This document shows, piece after piece, positions 8,338 through 15,997 of a stretch of 22,517 nt of DNA; the first letter of the stretch is position 1, and every line of letters begins with the position of its first letter. This DNA is from DASCNA01 sp036011305 (GTDB lineage Bacteria; Verrucomicrobiota; Lentisphaeria; Victivallales; GWF2-38-69), in the NCBI GenBank assembly GCA_036011305.1, contig DASCNA010000085.1, positions 1 to 22,517 on the forward strand, written 5' to 3'. Made by a program: the position numbers and the translations under genes. Below the pieces are notes generated by a model. That model was given only the letters and a program-made list of their open reading frames with translations. It was not told where the DNA came from and did no database searches.

Positions 8338-9543
8338 TCAGATATTCTTTACTATCAGTGCTGTTCCCATACCTCCGCCTATGCATAATGAAGCCAGACC
8401 GTATTTAACATCCCTTTTTCTCATTTCATGAAGAAGAGTAGTTGTTATTCTATTTCCTGAAGCACCTATAGGATGTCCTAAGGCAATAGCTCCTCCGTTA
8501 ACATTGGTTCTTTCGATAAACCATTTCTCCGGCAATTTATGCTGTTTCATGAGTTCAGCTCTTACGCCTAAGGATTGGGCGGCAAATGCTTCATTCAGTT
8601 CAATAAGTTCGATATCAGATAAGCTCATACCTGCTTTTTTAAGTGCACTGTTGACCGCAGGTACAGGTCCCATTCCCATAATAGAAGGATCGATTCCACC
8701 CTGACCCACAGAAACTATTTCTGCCATTGGTTTTAAGTTATATTCCCTAACAGCGTTTTCAGATGCAATCAGCATCACAGATGCTCCGTCATTCATTCCT
8801 GATGCGTTGCCTGCAGTAACAGTTCCGTCTTTTTTAAAAACAGTTTTTAATTTAGCAAGTTTTTCTAAATCAGTTGTTCTATTTGGATATTCATCTTTAT
8901 CAAAAACAGATGAACTTCTCCTGGTCTTTATTTCTATAGGTACTATTTCATCTTTAAATTTATTGTTATCTACGGCATAAATTGCTTTTTTCTGTGAATC
9001 AAAAGCAAATGCATCCTGTTCACATCTGGTTAATCCATATTTTTCTGCAATATTTTCAGCTGTAATTCCCATATGAAGACCGCTGAATGCATCGGTTAAA
9101 CCGTCAGTAATCATATGATCCTTTGCTGTTAGATCCATCATTTTATTACCGCTTCTAATATTAGCAGGTAAAATAAAACCGGCCTGTGACATAGATTCCA
9201 TTCCACCGGCAATTATCATGTCGCTTTCATCAGCTTTTATAGAATTATATGCATTCATTACAGCTTTCATTCCACTGCCGCAAAGCATATTTAATGAATA
9301 TGCAGGTACTTCTTTCGGAATACCGCCAAATATAGATGCCTGTCTGCCAAGTCCCTGGCCGTGTCCTGCACAAAGAATATTACCTAATATTACTTCATTG
9401 ATATTTTCAGGATTAATACCTGTTTCATCAATAATGTTTTTTATTACCAGTCCTGCAAGCTTATCGGGTGACAGGCTGCTTAAGCTTCCTAAAAAACTTC
9501 CTACTGCTGTTCTTTTAGCACTAACTATATAAACTTTTGACAT
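8338..9543 (-). CDS. atoB: Acetyl-CoA C-acetyltransferase (thiolase)
   Basis: A 401-residue thiolase II. The three catalytic blocks are intact: nucleophile C88 in LNMLCGSGMKA, H357 in GGAIALGHPIGASG, and C387 in CIGGGMG near the C-terminus. It reversibly condenses two acetyl-CoA to acetoacetyl-CoA, or cleaves acetoacetyl-CoA. The length is normal for a cytoplasmic biosynthetic-type thiolase. AAGGAAA stands about 8 bases before the ATG. It is the last gene of the minus-strand operon CoA-transferase, transporter, dehydrogenase, thiolase, 79 bp downstream of the dehydrogenase. This context favours four-carbon CoA-ester metabolism. Confidence 0.95.
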   Translation of the reverse strand: MSKVYIVSAKRTAVGSFLGSLSSLSPDKLAGLVIKNIIDETGINPENINEVILGNILCAGHGQGLGRQASIFGGIPKEVPAYSLNMLCGSGMKAVMNAYNSIKADESDMIIAGGMESMSQAGFILPANIRSGNKMMDLTAKDHMITDGLTDAFSGLHMGITAENIAEKYGLTRCEQDAFAFDSQKKAIYAVDNNKFKDEIVPIEIKTRRSSSVFDKDEYPNRTTDLEKLAKLKTVFKKDGTVTAGNASGMNDGASVMLIASENAVREYNLKPMAEIVSVGQGGIDPSIMGMGPVPAVNSALKKAGMSLSDIELIELNEAFAAQSLGVRAELMKQHKLPEKWFIERTNVNGGAIALGHPIGASGNRITTTLLHEMRKRDVKYGLASLCIGGGMGTALIVKNI

Positions 9544-9622
9544 TTGAATATTTCCTTATAGTTGTTTATTATTAGTTTTTCGCTGTTTTCAACAATCGTA
9601 ATTCTTAATTCATAATTTGTTA

Positions 9623-10345
9623 TTAAATAACGAGTCCACCTGTTACAGCTATAGTTTCACCTGTTATATATGAAGAATCATCGCTTGCTAAAAACATAAC
9701 AACTTTTGCTATTTCTTCAGATTCCCCAATTCTTCCTAACGGTGTTTTTGCATTCATTGCATCTATAACTTTTTCAGGCAGATTTTCTGTCATCGGTGTT
9801 TTAATGAAACCTGGAGCTACGCAGTTGGCTCTAACCTGAGCACCTTTTCTGGCAAGTTCTTTAGCCCATGTTTTTGTCATTGATATAACACCGCCTTTTG
9901 TAGCAGCATAGTTTGTCTGTCCTATATTTCCAAAAAGTCCAACAACGGATGATAAACTTACAATAGAACCTTTTCTATTTTTTATCATACAGGGGGCAAC
10001 AGCCTGAGTCATGTTGAATACACCTTTTAAATTTACGTCAATAACAGCATCCCATTGATCTTCAGTCATTTTTACCATTATTGCATCTCTGTTAATACCT
10101 GCATTATTAACTAAGACATCAATTCTTCCAAATTCATCATTAATTTTAGAAATTAAGCCTTTAACAGCTTCTCTATCAGTCACATTGAGTTTTTCATGTC
10201 TTACATTTGTCTGTGTGTGTTCTGCTTCTATCATGTCACAGGAAATTACAATTTTTGCCCCTTCAGCTGCCAGTGTATCAACTATAGATTTACCAATACC
10301 TCTTGCACCGCCTGTAACAATACATACTTTATCTTCAACTCTCAT
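9623..10345 (-). CDS. fabG: FabG-like SDR, probable 3-hydroxyacyl-CoA (3-hydroxybutyryl-CoA) dehydrogenase / 3-oxoacyl reductase
   Basis: A 240-residue classical short-chain dehydrogenase. TGGARGIG (11-18) is the Rossmann glycine motif and NNAG (80-83) the structural motif. The catalytic tetrad is N105, S133, Y146 and K150 (NYAATKGG). The protein aligns along its whole length with 3-oxoacyl-ACP reductases, which is how it would usually be annotated. D37 closes the second beta strand (IVISCD), a position where Asp normally selects NAD(H) rather than NADP(H). With a CoA-transferase and thiolase in the same operon, oxidation of (R)-3-hydroxybutyryl-CoA, or reduction of acetoacetyl-CoA, is more likely than fatty-acid synthesis (inference). 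A strong AAAGGAGA ribosome site precedes ATG 10345. The transporter gene ends 30 bp upstream. Confidence 0.9.
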   Translation of the reverse strand: MRVEDKVCIVTGGARGIGKSIVDTLAAEGAKIVISCDMIEAEHTQTNVRHEKLNVTDREAVKGLISKINDEFGRIDVLVNNAGINRDAIMVKMTEDQWDAVIDVNLKGVFNMTQAVAPCMIKNRKGSIVSLSSVVGLFGNIGQTNYAATKGGVISMTKTWAKELARKGAQVRANCVAPGFIKTPMTENLPEKVIDAMNAKTPLGRIGESEEIAKVVMFLASDDSSYITGETIAVTGGLVI

Positions 10346-10375
10346 GATCGTTCTCCTTTAGTCATTTTGTTGATT

Positions 10376-11392
10376 TTATACAATTCTTGAAATAATTATT
10401 AAAGCTAATCCCATAAGGAAGCCTAAAAACATAAAAATCAATATTTTATTGGTTCCTTTTGGGCCATTTTTAAATTCTTTCCAAATAAATACACCCCAAA
10501 CGGCAGCAATAAGTGTAGCTCCCTGTCCTAGTCCATAAGATATAGATGGACCGGCAGCGGCTGAGGCAAGAAGTATACAGGAAGTCCCTAATCCGCAAAG
10601 TAATCCGCCACACATTCCTACTAAATGGGTTAGAATTGATCCTTTTTTAAAATAATCAGCATATGTACATTTTTTACCGGTAATGGGTTTATACATATTT
10701 AATGTATTAAAAATAAAGCTTGAAATTAAAATACCTAGTCCATACAATACTATTGCAGTATAAGGGCTCAAATCACCTGGAATAAGTTTAGTAAAATCGA
10801 CAGTGCCGATAGAGTTCATTAAAAATCTAAAGAATATTCCAATCAGAATACCACCTAATAACGCAACAATTAATCCTTTAACAATTTTATTTTCTTTTAT
10901 TGCTGCACTCTGAACTTTTCGATGAGCTAAAGCAGATAAGACAATAGCAAGAACAACTAATCCAACGCCTAGAAAAAGCAGAAATGGATTTCCTATAGGG
11001 TTGGGAATGTAATTACTGATTACTCCAATTACAAGTGCAAAGCCTACACCGACAGGAAATGCAAAAGCCATTCCGGCAATATCAATAGCAATAGCTATAA
11101 GAATATTTCCTGCATTGAATATAACCCCTCCAACAAATGCAGAAAACAGTGCACCTGTTGAAGCCTGTTCCAGATTTGGAATAAACTGATGTCCAAGATG
11201 TCCAAAGCTTCCTATTGTAAAAGCAAGTATTAATGTAAGAATGAAAAGACCAATTGTAAAATCCCAATAATACAATTGGAAAGACCAGTTTTTTCCACTT
11301 ACAAGTTTCTGGGTATTTCCCCATGAACCCCAGCATATCATTGTAACGACACACATTATAACAGCTAGCGAATAAGATACTATAACAACCAT
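10376..11392 (-). CDS. GRP/UPS-type (DMT superfamily) transporter
   Basis: A 338-residue integral membrane protein with about ten hydrophobic helices. The first helix leads into CWGSWGNTQKL (around 19-29) and then YYWDFTIG, typical of the glucose/ribose porter and ureide permease group of the drug/metabolite transporter superfamily. Family members carry sugars, ureides and other small polar solutes; the substrate here is unknown. It lies between the CoA-transferase (20 bp upstream) and the dehydrogenase (30 bp downstream), so it is firmly part of that operon and presumably brings in or exports the operon's substrate, perhaps a hydroxy- or oxo-acid (inference). AAAGGGGAAAG precedes ATG 11392. 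Confidence 0.85.
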   Translation of the reverse strand: MVVIVSYSLAVIMCVVTMICWGSWGNTQKLVSGKNWSFQLYYWDFTIGLFILTLILAFTIGSFGHLGHQFIPNLEQASTGALFSAFVGGVIFNAGNILIAIAIDIAGMAFAFPVGVGFALVIGVISNYIPNPIGNPFLLFLGVGLVVLAIVLSALAHRKVQSAAIKENKIVKGLIVALLGGILIGIFFRFLMNSIGTVDFTKLIPGDLSPYTAIVLYGLGILISSFIFNTLNMYKPITGKKCTYADYFKKGSILTHLVGMCGGLLCGLGTSCILLASAAAGPSISYGLGQGATLIAAVWGVFIWKEFKNGPKGTNKILIFMFLGFLMGLALIIISRIV

Positions 11393-11412
11393 TTTGCTTT
11401 CCCCTTTACATT

Positions 11413-12981
11413 TTAGTTTGTTAGATAATCTTCACTTAAGTTCATTAGAGAATTCTTGAATATTCTTATGTCCATAAATTTTAAATTATTAGATACTTCA
11501 GGAATGAAGTCCATATTTTTAAAAATATGATTTTTAATATCTATTCCAGGTGCTATTTCAGTTAATAAAAGTCCATTCACAGTGAGTTCAAATACTGCCC
11601 TTTCTGTAATATATAACACTGTTTTATTTGCATTCACTGCTAATTCACCACTGAACGTAATCTGTTCAACATTCTTAACAAATTTTTTGACTTTACCTTC
11701 CTTCAATATCAAGAGTTTTCCATTTTTAAGTTTTGTTTTAAGGCCGCCGGCAGTAAATGTTCCGCAGAAAACAATTTCCTTTGCATTTTGAGATATATCG
11801 ATAAATCCTCCGCATCCAGCTATTTTACTGCCGAATTTAGATACATTTATATTGCCTTTTACATCGCATTGAGCTAATCCTAAAAATGCCATATCAAGCC
11901 CTCCGCCATCATAAAAATCAAATTGATACGGCTGATCTATAATTGCTTCAGGGAATGATGAGCATCCAAAACTAAGTCCTCCTGCGGGTGTACCGCCAAT
12001 AGCACCAGGTTCAACTGTAGGAATAAATTTATGATTTATTTTTTCCTCTTTCAGTACTATAGAAATACCTTCAGGCATTCCTATGCCATAATTGATTATT
12101 TTAGTATCACTATTCAATAGCATAGCTGATCTTCTTGCTATGATTTTCCTTTCATTAAGTTCAAAGTCAATCTCAAAATCATCTTCAATTCTATTAGTTA
12201 TATAATTTTCATTGAACTGTTCACTGAACGTCTGCATATGATTGTTCATATCTTCAGCTACAACTACAGCATCTACAAATATACCAGGTATTTTTACTAA
12301 TTTAGGATCAATACTGGAAGCTTTAGTTTTACGCTCAACCTGTACAATAACTTTTCCTCCCGAGTTTTTTGCAGCCATTGCCAATGAGAGATTTTCCAAT
12401 GTCAGTGATTCTTTTTCAAATGAAATATTGCCATTATCATCAGCTGATGTTCCTCTTAAAATCGCAAAGTCTATCTTCTGTCCATCATAAAATAGAATAT
12501 CTTCACCATTTATCTTTATTTTATGTACTATCTCTTCAGTAGTAGCACAGTTAATTTTACCTCCTTCAAGGTCTGGATCTACAAAAGTGCCTAAACCAAC
12601 ATGTGAAAGAGTACCAGGCTTACCTGCAGCAATATCTCTGAACAAATGAGAAATTACTCCCTGAGGTATGTTATACCCTATTAGTTTATTTTCATTTGCC
12701 AATTTTCCGAGCTTCGGAACAAGTCCCCAGTGTCCTCCTATAACCTTAGTTACCAAACCATCATGTCCCAAGTGATTTAAACCTTTGTCGCATCCATCAC
12801 CCTGGCCAGCAGAATACATCAATCCAAGATTATTAGGATGACCGGTTTTCTTATATCTTTCTTCTATTTTTTTATGAATTTCTTCAGGAACGCCTATACC
12901 GACAAATCCACCCGTCGAAACCATCGAACCATCAGTAATCATTTCTGCTGCTTCAGTACCGCTAATAAATTGAACACCCAT
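11413..12981 (-). CDS. Fused family I CoA-transferase (propionate/acetate/acetoacetate type, YdiF-like)
   Basis: A protein of 522 residues when started at ATG 12981. It carries alpha and beta CoA-transferase halves in one chain. The second half has the active-site glutamate in TVEPGAIGGTPAGG (E324 with this start) and the oxyanion/CoA-binding region GGGLDMAFLGLAQ. The first half includes GGFVGIGVPEE. It moves CoA between acyl-CoA (usually acetyl-CoA) and a short-chain acid; specificity is uncertain among propionate, acetate, lactate, 3-hydroxybutyrate and acetoacetate. Start choice: GGAGG (12988-12992) lies 6 bases before the ATG but only 3 before an in-frame GTG at 12984, so ATG is preferred. 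It is the first gene of a four-gene operon, divergent from the tandem-TetR regulator. Confidence 0.93.
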   Translation of the reverse strand: MGVQFISGTEAAEMITDGSMVSTGGFVGIGVPEEIHKKIEERYKKTGHPNNLGLMYSAGQGDGCDKGLNHLGHDGLVTKVIGGHWGLVPKLGKLANENKLIGYNIPQGVISHLFRDIAAGKPGTLSHVGLGTFVDPDLEGGKINCATTEEIVHKIKINGEDILFYDGQKIDFAILRGTSADDNGNISFEKESLTLENLSLAMAAKNSGGKVIVQVERKTKASSIDPKLVKIPGIFVDAVVVAEDMNNHMQTFSEQFNENYITNRIEDDFEIDFELNERKIIARRSAMLLNSDTKIINYGIGMPEGISIVLKEEKINHKFIPTVEPGAIGGTPAGGLSFGCSSFPEAIIDQPYQFDFYDGGGLDMAFLGLAQCDVKGNINVSKFGSKIAGCGGFIDISQNAKEIVFCGTFTAGGLKTKLKNGKLLILKEGKVKKFVKNVEQITFSGELAVNANKTVLYITERAVFELTVNGLLLTEIAPGIDIKNHIFKNMDFIPEVSNNLKFMDIRIFKNSLMNLSEDYLTN

Positions 12982-12998
12982 CACAATCCTCCGTTCCC

Positions 12999-13020
12999 TA
13001 AATTGAGATATTATTCTGTT
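12999..13020 (+). repeat. 22-bp direct repeat, copy 1 (candidate operator)
   Basis: The copy reads TAAATTGAGATAT, then T, then ATTCTGTT. It matches copy 2 at 21 of 22 positions. It lies just downstream of the predicted -10 box of the minus-strand CoA-transferase operon and before its ribosome site, where a bound repressor would block transcription. Confidence 0.6.
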
Positions 13021-13032
13021 TTATTCTTTTAA

Positions 13033-13062
13033 ATTATAATAAAAATAATATAAGTCAAACAA
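13033..13062 (-). promoter_or_regulatory. Candidate promoter of the CoA-transferase operon
   Basis: On the minus strand TTGTTT (13062-13057) and TATAAT (13038-13033) are 18 bp apart. An overlapping TTGACT (13058-13053) is an alternative -35 with a shorter spacer to the same -10. The predicted transcript start near 13026 gives a leader of about 45 bases and places repeat copy 1 just downstream of it. Confidence 0.4.
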
Positions 13063-13118
13063 ATATTTAAAATATATTTGTTATTTGTATGTAAAAATAT
13101 CTTGATAGAGTAAAATTT

Positions 13119-13140
13119 TAAATTGAGATATAATTCTGTT
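13119..13140 (+). repeat. 22-bp direct repeat, copy 2 (candidate operator)
   Basis: The copy reads TAAATTGAGATAT, then A, then ATTCTGTT. It starts exactly 120 bp after copy 1, in the same orientation. It contains TATAAT (13129-13134), a possible -10 box for the tandem-TetR gene about 100 bp downstream, though no well-spaced -35 is clear. The arrangement suggests autoregulation. Confidence 0.6.
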
Positions 13141-13236
13141 ACACTGTATTCTAGCTTGTTAAATGTAAAAGAAGGCATATAATTAATGTAGAAATCATTG
13201 AAATATAAAACATGAAATAGAGAATGCATTTAATAC

Positions 13237-14358
13237 ATGAGAGAAGAAACAGAAAGAAAAATTATACAATCATCAATTGATTTATTTTCAAGATATCCTT
13301 ATGAATATGTTTCTGTTGTTCAAATATGCTCAAATGCTGCAGTTTCAAACGGTATATTTTATAATTTTTTTAAAAGCAAAGAAGAGTTATTCAAATCCCT
13401 TCTTAATGAAACATCAGATACAATAGAACTTCATAGCAGAACAATATCTGGTCAAACCGTTAAAGAAAGACTTGAGTCATTTATAAATATTCATTATTTA
13501 ATATTCAAACATGAGCATAAGCTTATTAAAGTTTACAGGGAAGGGCAGTATAAATTTATTGAATATGAACAAAAACTGAGAGAAGTATATCTAAAAGCCC
13601 TTAATATGGTTTTTAATAGAGAGTTAACAGAACTGGAGTATCTCTTTATTATATCTGGAATAAGGTATATGAATATTAGTTTTGTAAAAACGAATATTAA
13701 GTTAGATACTGGTTTTTTAGCAGAAATACTTACGAATGGCTTTTTTAATAAATCAGATTTTAATATAGCCAGTTTCAGGGAGACAGATTATTACATTAGA
13801 AAACTGTTCAGCGAAGAAAACAGAAAGCATAAATTATTAAAAAATGGGAGAAAACTATTTGGTTCAAAAGGCTTTTACAAAGTAAAGGTTAACGAAATAG
13901 CAGAAAAAACAGGTGTAAAAGTAGGAGGTTTTTATCATTATTTCAGTAACAAAGAACAATTTTTAAGAGATATAATCACCAGTATAAAAAATGAAACTAT
14001 ACATTTTTTGAAGGACAATATTAATGTAAGTTTTGATAATGTATCAACTCACCTTCAGTTTCTTTATCTTCTTCAGGAATATTTCAAAAAAGCCCCATAT
14101 AAATATGAACTGATACGAGAATCTGAGTTTATTGCAGAAGATATCAGTACTTGTTATCAGGAAGATTTGGAAAAACTTTTTATTGAGAATCTAAATCAAT
14201 TAGAACGAAGCGAGGATGAAAAGAAAATTATTGCCTGTGTGCTTCTCGGTATTGCGCATTATATGGGGATTGAAATGTTTTTTACAAAGAATCTTATAAA
14301 AGAAAATGATTTTTTAGTTAAAATGAAATATTTTTTTATCAGTGGATTAAATAATTAA
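13237..14358 (+). CDS. Tandem double-TetR transcriptional regulator
   Basis: A 373-residue protein, about twice a normal TetR regulator. It contains two complete TetR units. The first DNA-binding domain spans residues 5-56, with the helix-turn-helix around VVQICSNAAVSNGIFYNFF. The second spans 196-247, with VNEIAEKTGVKVGGFYHYF. Each is followed by a helical ligand/dimerisation-like region (about 57-185 and 248-373). Single TetR proteins act as homodimers; here one chain could supply both DNA-reading heads (inference). The divergent CoA-transferase operon and the two 22-bp repeats in the shared gap are its likely targets, and the effector may be a CoA ester or free acid. The Shine-Dalgarno before ATG 13237 is weak. 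The YchJ-like gene follows 21 bp after its stop. Confidence 0.9.
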   Translation: MREETERKIIQSSIDLFSRYPYEYVSVVQICSNAAVSNGIFYNFFKSKEELFKSLLNETSDTIELHSRTISGQTVKERLESFINIHYLIFKHEHKLIKVYREGQYKFIEYEQKLREVYLKALNMVFNRELTELEYLFIISGIRYMNISFVKTNIKLDTGFLAEILTNGFFNKSDFNIASFRETDYYIRKLFSEENRKHKLLKNGRKLFGSKGFYKVKVNEIAEKTGVKVGGFYHYFSNKEQFLRDIITSIKNETIHFLKDNINVSFDNVSTHLQFLYLLQEYFKKAPYKYELIRESEFIAEDISTCYQEDLEKLFIENLNQLERSEDEKKIIACVLLGIAHYMGIEMFFTKNLIKENDFLVKMKYFFISGLNN

Positions 14359-14379
14359 AATATTAACGATGAACTAACC

Positions 14380-14796
14380 ATGAAAAATGAATTATCTGAA
14401 TTAAAATGTCCATGCGGCAGTGGTAATGATTACAATAACTGTTGCGGTAAATTTCATAATACTAAATCATTTCCTGAGACGGCAGAAGAGTTGATGCGTT
14501 CAAGATATTCTGCCTTTTCCAAAGGACTAGTAGATTACTTGACAATCACTTTTCATCCAGATGTGCGTACGAAACCTGATAATAGGTTATCCCAAGCCCA
14601 AGTTGAGCAATCAACATGGCTTAAACTCGAAATTATTAAAACTTCACATGGGAAAAAATCAGACAAAACCGGAAAAGTGGAATTCAGAGCTTATTATATA
14701 AACGATACTAAAGTGTCTATTCATCACGAATTATCTCGGTTCAAAAAACATAATGGAATATGGTATTACATAGACGGTATAATTTTTAAATATTAA
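14380..14796 (+). CDS. YchJ/UPF0225-family SEC-C motif protein
   Basis: A 138-residue protein that starts with a SEC-C zinc-binding motif: C10-P-C12, C21-C22 and H26 (CPCGSG...CCGKFH). It continues with the UPF0225 signature ETAEELMRSRYSAFSKG (33-49) and an NTF2-like region. The E. coli YchJ protein has a second, C-terminal SEC-C motif that is absent here. Biochemical function is not established. It sits 21 bp behind the tandem-TetR gene and 23 bp before a methyltransferase, so the three are probably co-transcribed, although this does not prove a shared role. Confidence 0.88.
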   Translation: MKNELSELKCPCGSGNDYNNCCGKFHNTKSFPETAEELMRSRYSAFSKGLVDYLTITFHPDVRTKPDNRLSQAQVEQSTWLKLEIIKTSHGKKSDKTGKVEFRAYYINDTKVSIHHELSRFKKHNGIWYYIDGIIFKY

Positions 14797-14819
14797 TAAT
14801 TTTTGAGGATCGCAGTAAA

Positions 14820-15464
14820 ATGGATAAAATGTTAAAGAAATATTATGCTGATCGTGCTTTGGAGTACGATAAAATTTATCTAAAACCGGAAAGACAGAGT
14901 GATCTACGAAAACTGGAAAATATTATCAGTACTGCTTATACGGGTATGAATGTTTTAGAAATAGCCTGCGGGACAGGATATTGGACAAAAGAGATTGCTA
15001 AAAATGCAATATCAATTTTAGGAATAGATTGCAATAAAGTTGTTTTAGATATAGCTAAATATAGAAAAGTTCAAAAAGGCAGTGTATCATTTCAGATCGC
15101 TGATGCCTATAAATTAGACAATATTAACAAACACTTCAATGCCGGTTACTGCGGTTTTTGGTACTCACATATACCTAAGCTTGAAAGAAATAAGTTTCTC
15201 AATATTTTCCACTCAAAACTGTTACCTGATTCTAAAGTAATAATGCTGGATAACAGATACGTTGCAGGAAGCAGTACACCTGTTAGCAGAATAGATAGTA
15301 ATGGCGACAGTTATCAATCAAGGGAACTGGAAGACGGTTCACTGCATGAAGTTCTAAAAAATTTTCCTTCAAAGGATGAATTATATAAAACTTATAAGAA
15401 TATTTCTCAGAAACTGGAAATTCATTTTTTAGAGTATTACTGGTTAATCATGTATAATACTTAA
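14820..15464 (+). CDS. Class I SAM-dependent methyltransferase
   Basis: A 214-residue protein with a Rossmann-type methyltransferase core. Motif I is VLEIACGTGYW (45-55), the acidic residue at the end of the second strand is D70 (LGIDCN), and a motif II-like stretch follows at FQIADAYKL (91-99). No recognisable substrate domain is present, so whether it acts on a small molecule, lipid or protein is unknown. GAGG lies about 12 bases before ATG 14820. It is third in line behind the double-TetR regulator and the YchJ-like gene. Confidence 0.85.
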   Translation: MDKMLKKYYADRALEYDKIYLKPERQSDLRKLENIISTAYTGMNVLEIACGTGYWTKEIAKNAISILGIDCNKVVLDIAKYRKVQKGSVSFQIADAYKLDNINKHFNAGYCGFWYSHIPKLERNKFLNIFHSKLLPDSKVIMLDNRYVAGSSTPVSRIDSNGDSYQSRELEDGSLHEVLKNFPSKDELYKTYKNISQKLEIHFLEYYWLIMYNT

Positions 15465-15532
15465 TAGATCTTATTCTAAAAAGATTTATTCAAAGAATAA
15501 ACATTGCATATATAAAAATATCAGGAGACAAT

Positions 15533-15709
15533 ATGTTAGAAAACAGTGAGAGAATACGTCAGCATGATGATAAACAAATTAATATAAAAGCTCCTTATGC
15601 AATTAGAAACTGGTGCAGTTTATATGAAGTAACAAGAGAAGAACTTATTGCAGCTGTAGATGCTGTAGGAACCACTGCCCGAGATGTACGCAAATATTTA
15701 ATGAAATAA
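15533..15709 (+). CDS. DUF3606 small protein
   Basis: A short gene of 58 residues with a strong AGGAGA ribosome site (15523-15528) five bases before ATG 15533. The sequence has the small helical DUF3606 layout: YAIRNWCSLYEVTREELIAA, then VGTTARDVRKYL at the C-terminal end. Members of this family are short proteins of unknown function. It starts 68 bp after the methyltransferase. A 7-bp hairpin TTTATTC-AAA-GAATAAA (15485-15501) in between might reduce read-through, but it has no T-run. Confidence 0.75.
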   Translation: MLENSERIRQHDDKQINIKAPYAIRNWCSLYEVTREELIAAVDAVGTTARDVRKYLMK

Positions 15710-15776
15710 TAATAAGAATGCTTTTCTCATAATTTGTAGAAGTATTCACTTTTAAGAAAAACTACTCTCAGATAAT

Positions 15777-15821
15777 GAACATTCATATTCGAACAAATGT
15801 TCACTATTGAACGATTGTTAG
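15777..15821. promoter_or_regulatory. Cluster of GAAC/GTTC palindromes (candidate enhancer sites upstream of a sigma-54 promoter)
   Basis: Three GAAC half-sites start at 15777, 15791 and 15809. GAACA-AA-TGTTC (15791-15802) is a perfect 5-bp inverted repeat, and GTTCA-CTAT-TGAAC overlaps it (15799-15812). The third unit reads GAACGATTGTTAG. The cluster ends about 110 bp upstream of the -24 element, a usual distance for sites bound by a sigma-54 enhancer-binding activator. The activator itself is not in the window. Confidence 0.55.
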
Positions 15822-15930
15822 TGACGACATAAAATAAGTCTACTGTTTATTTGATCATTTTTTAAGTAAACAATATTATTTTGTATTCTTTTTATATACA
15901 CTACACAACTTTTTGCGATATTTCATAAAA

Positions 15931-15947
15931 TTGGCACAATAACTGCT
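15931..15947 (+). promoter_or_regulatory. Sigma-54 (RpoN) -24/-12 promoter
   Basis: TTGGCACAATAACTGCT matches the consensus TTGGCACG-N4-TTGCT at nearly all key positions. The invariant GG (15933-15934) and GC (15945-15946) are separated by exactly ten bases. Transcription should start near 15958, giving a 40-base leader before the 77-residue gene. No sigma-70 promoter stands out here. Confidence 0.72.
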
Positions 15948-15997
15948 ATATATTAAAGAGTGAAGAACTTACCCCAAAAAAAACAGGAGAATATTAG

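Noticed and set aside
11082..11354. Cys/Tyr-rich 90-codon frame on the minus strand inside the transporter gene
   Set aside because: It is an out-of-frame shadow of a clear membrane transporter and has no ribosome site.
12982..12984. GTG start for the CoA-transferase
   Set aside because: The GGAGG ribosome site would be only 3 bases away. The ATG at 12981 has normal 6-base spacing.
13029..13229. A 66-codon open frame on the minus strand in the CoA-operon/TetR gap
   Set aside because: It has no convincing ribosome site or recognisable motif, is rich in A+T-driven codons, and overlaps the promoters and repeats of the divergent region.
15485..15501. TTTATTC-AAA-GAATAAA hairpin as terminator after the methyltransferase gene
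   Set aside because: It has no T-run and very weak A+T pairing. It is mentioned only with the DUF3606 gene.
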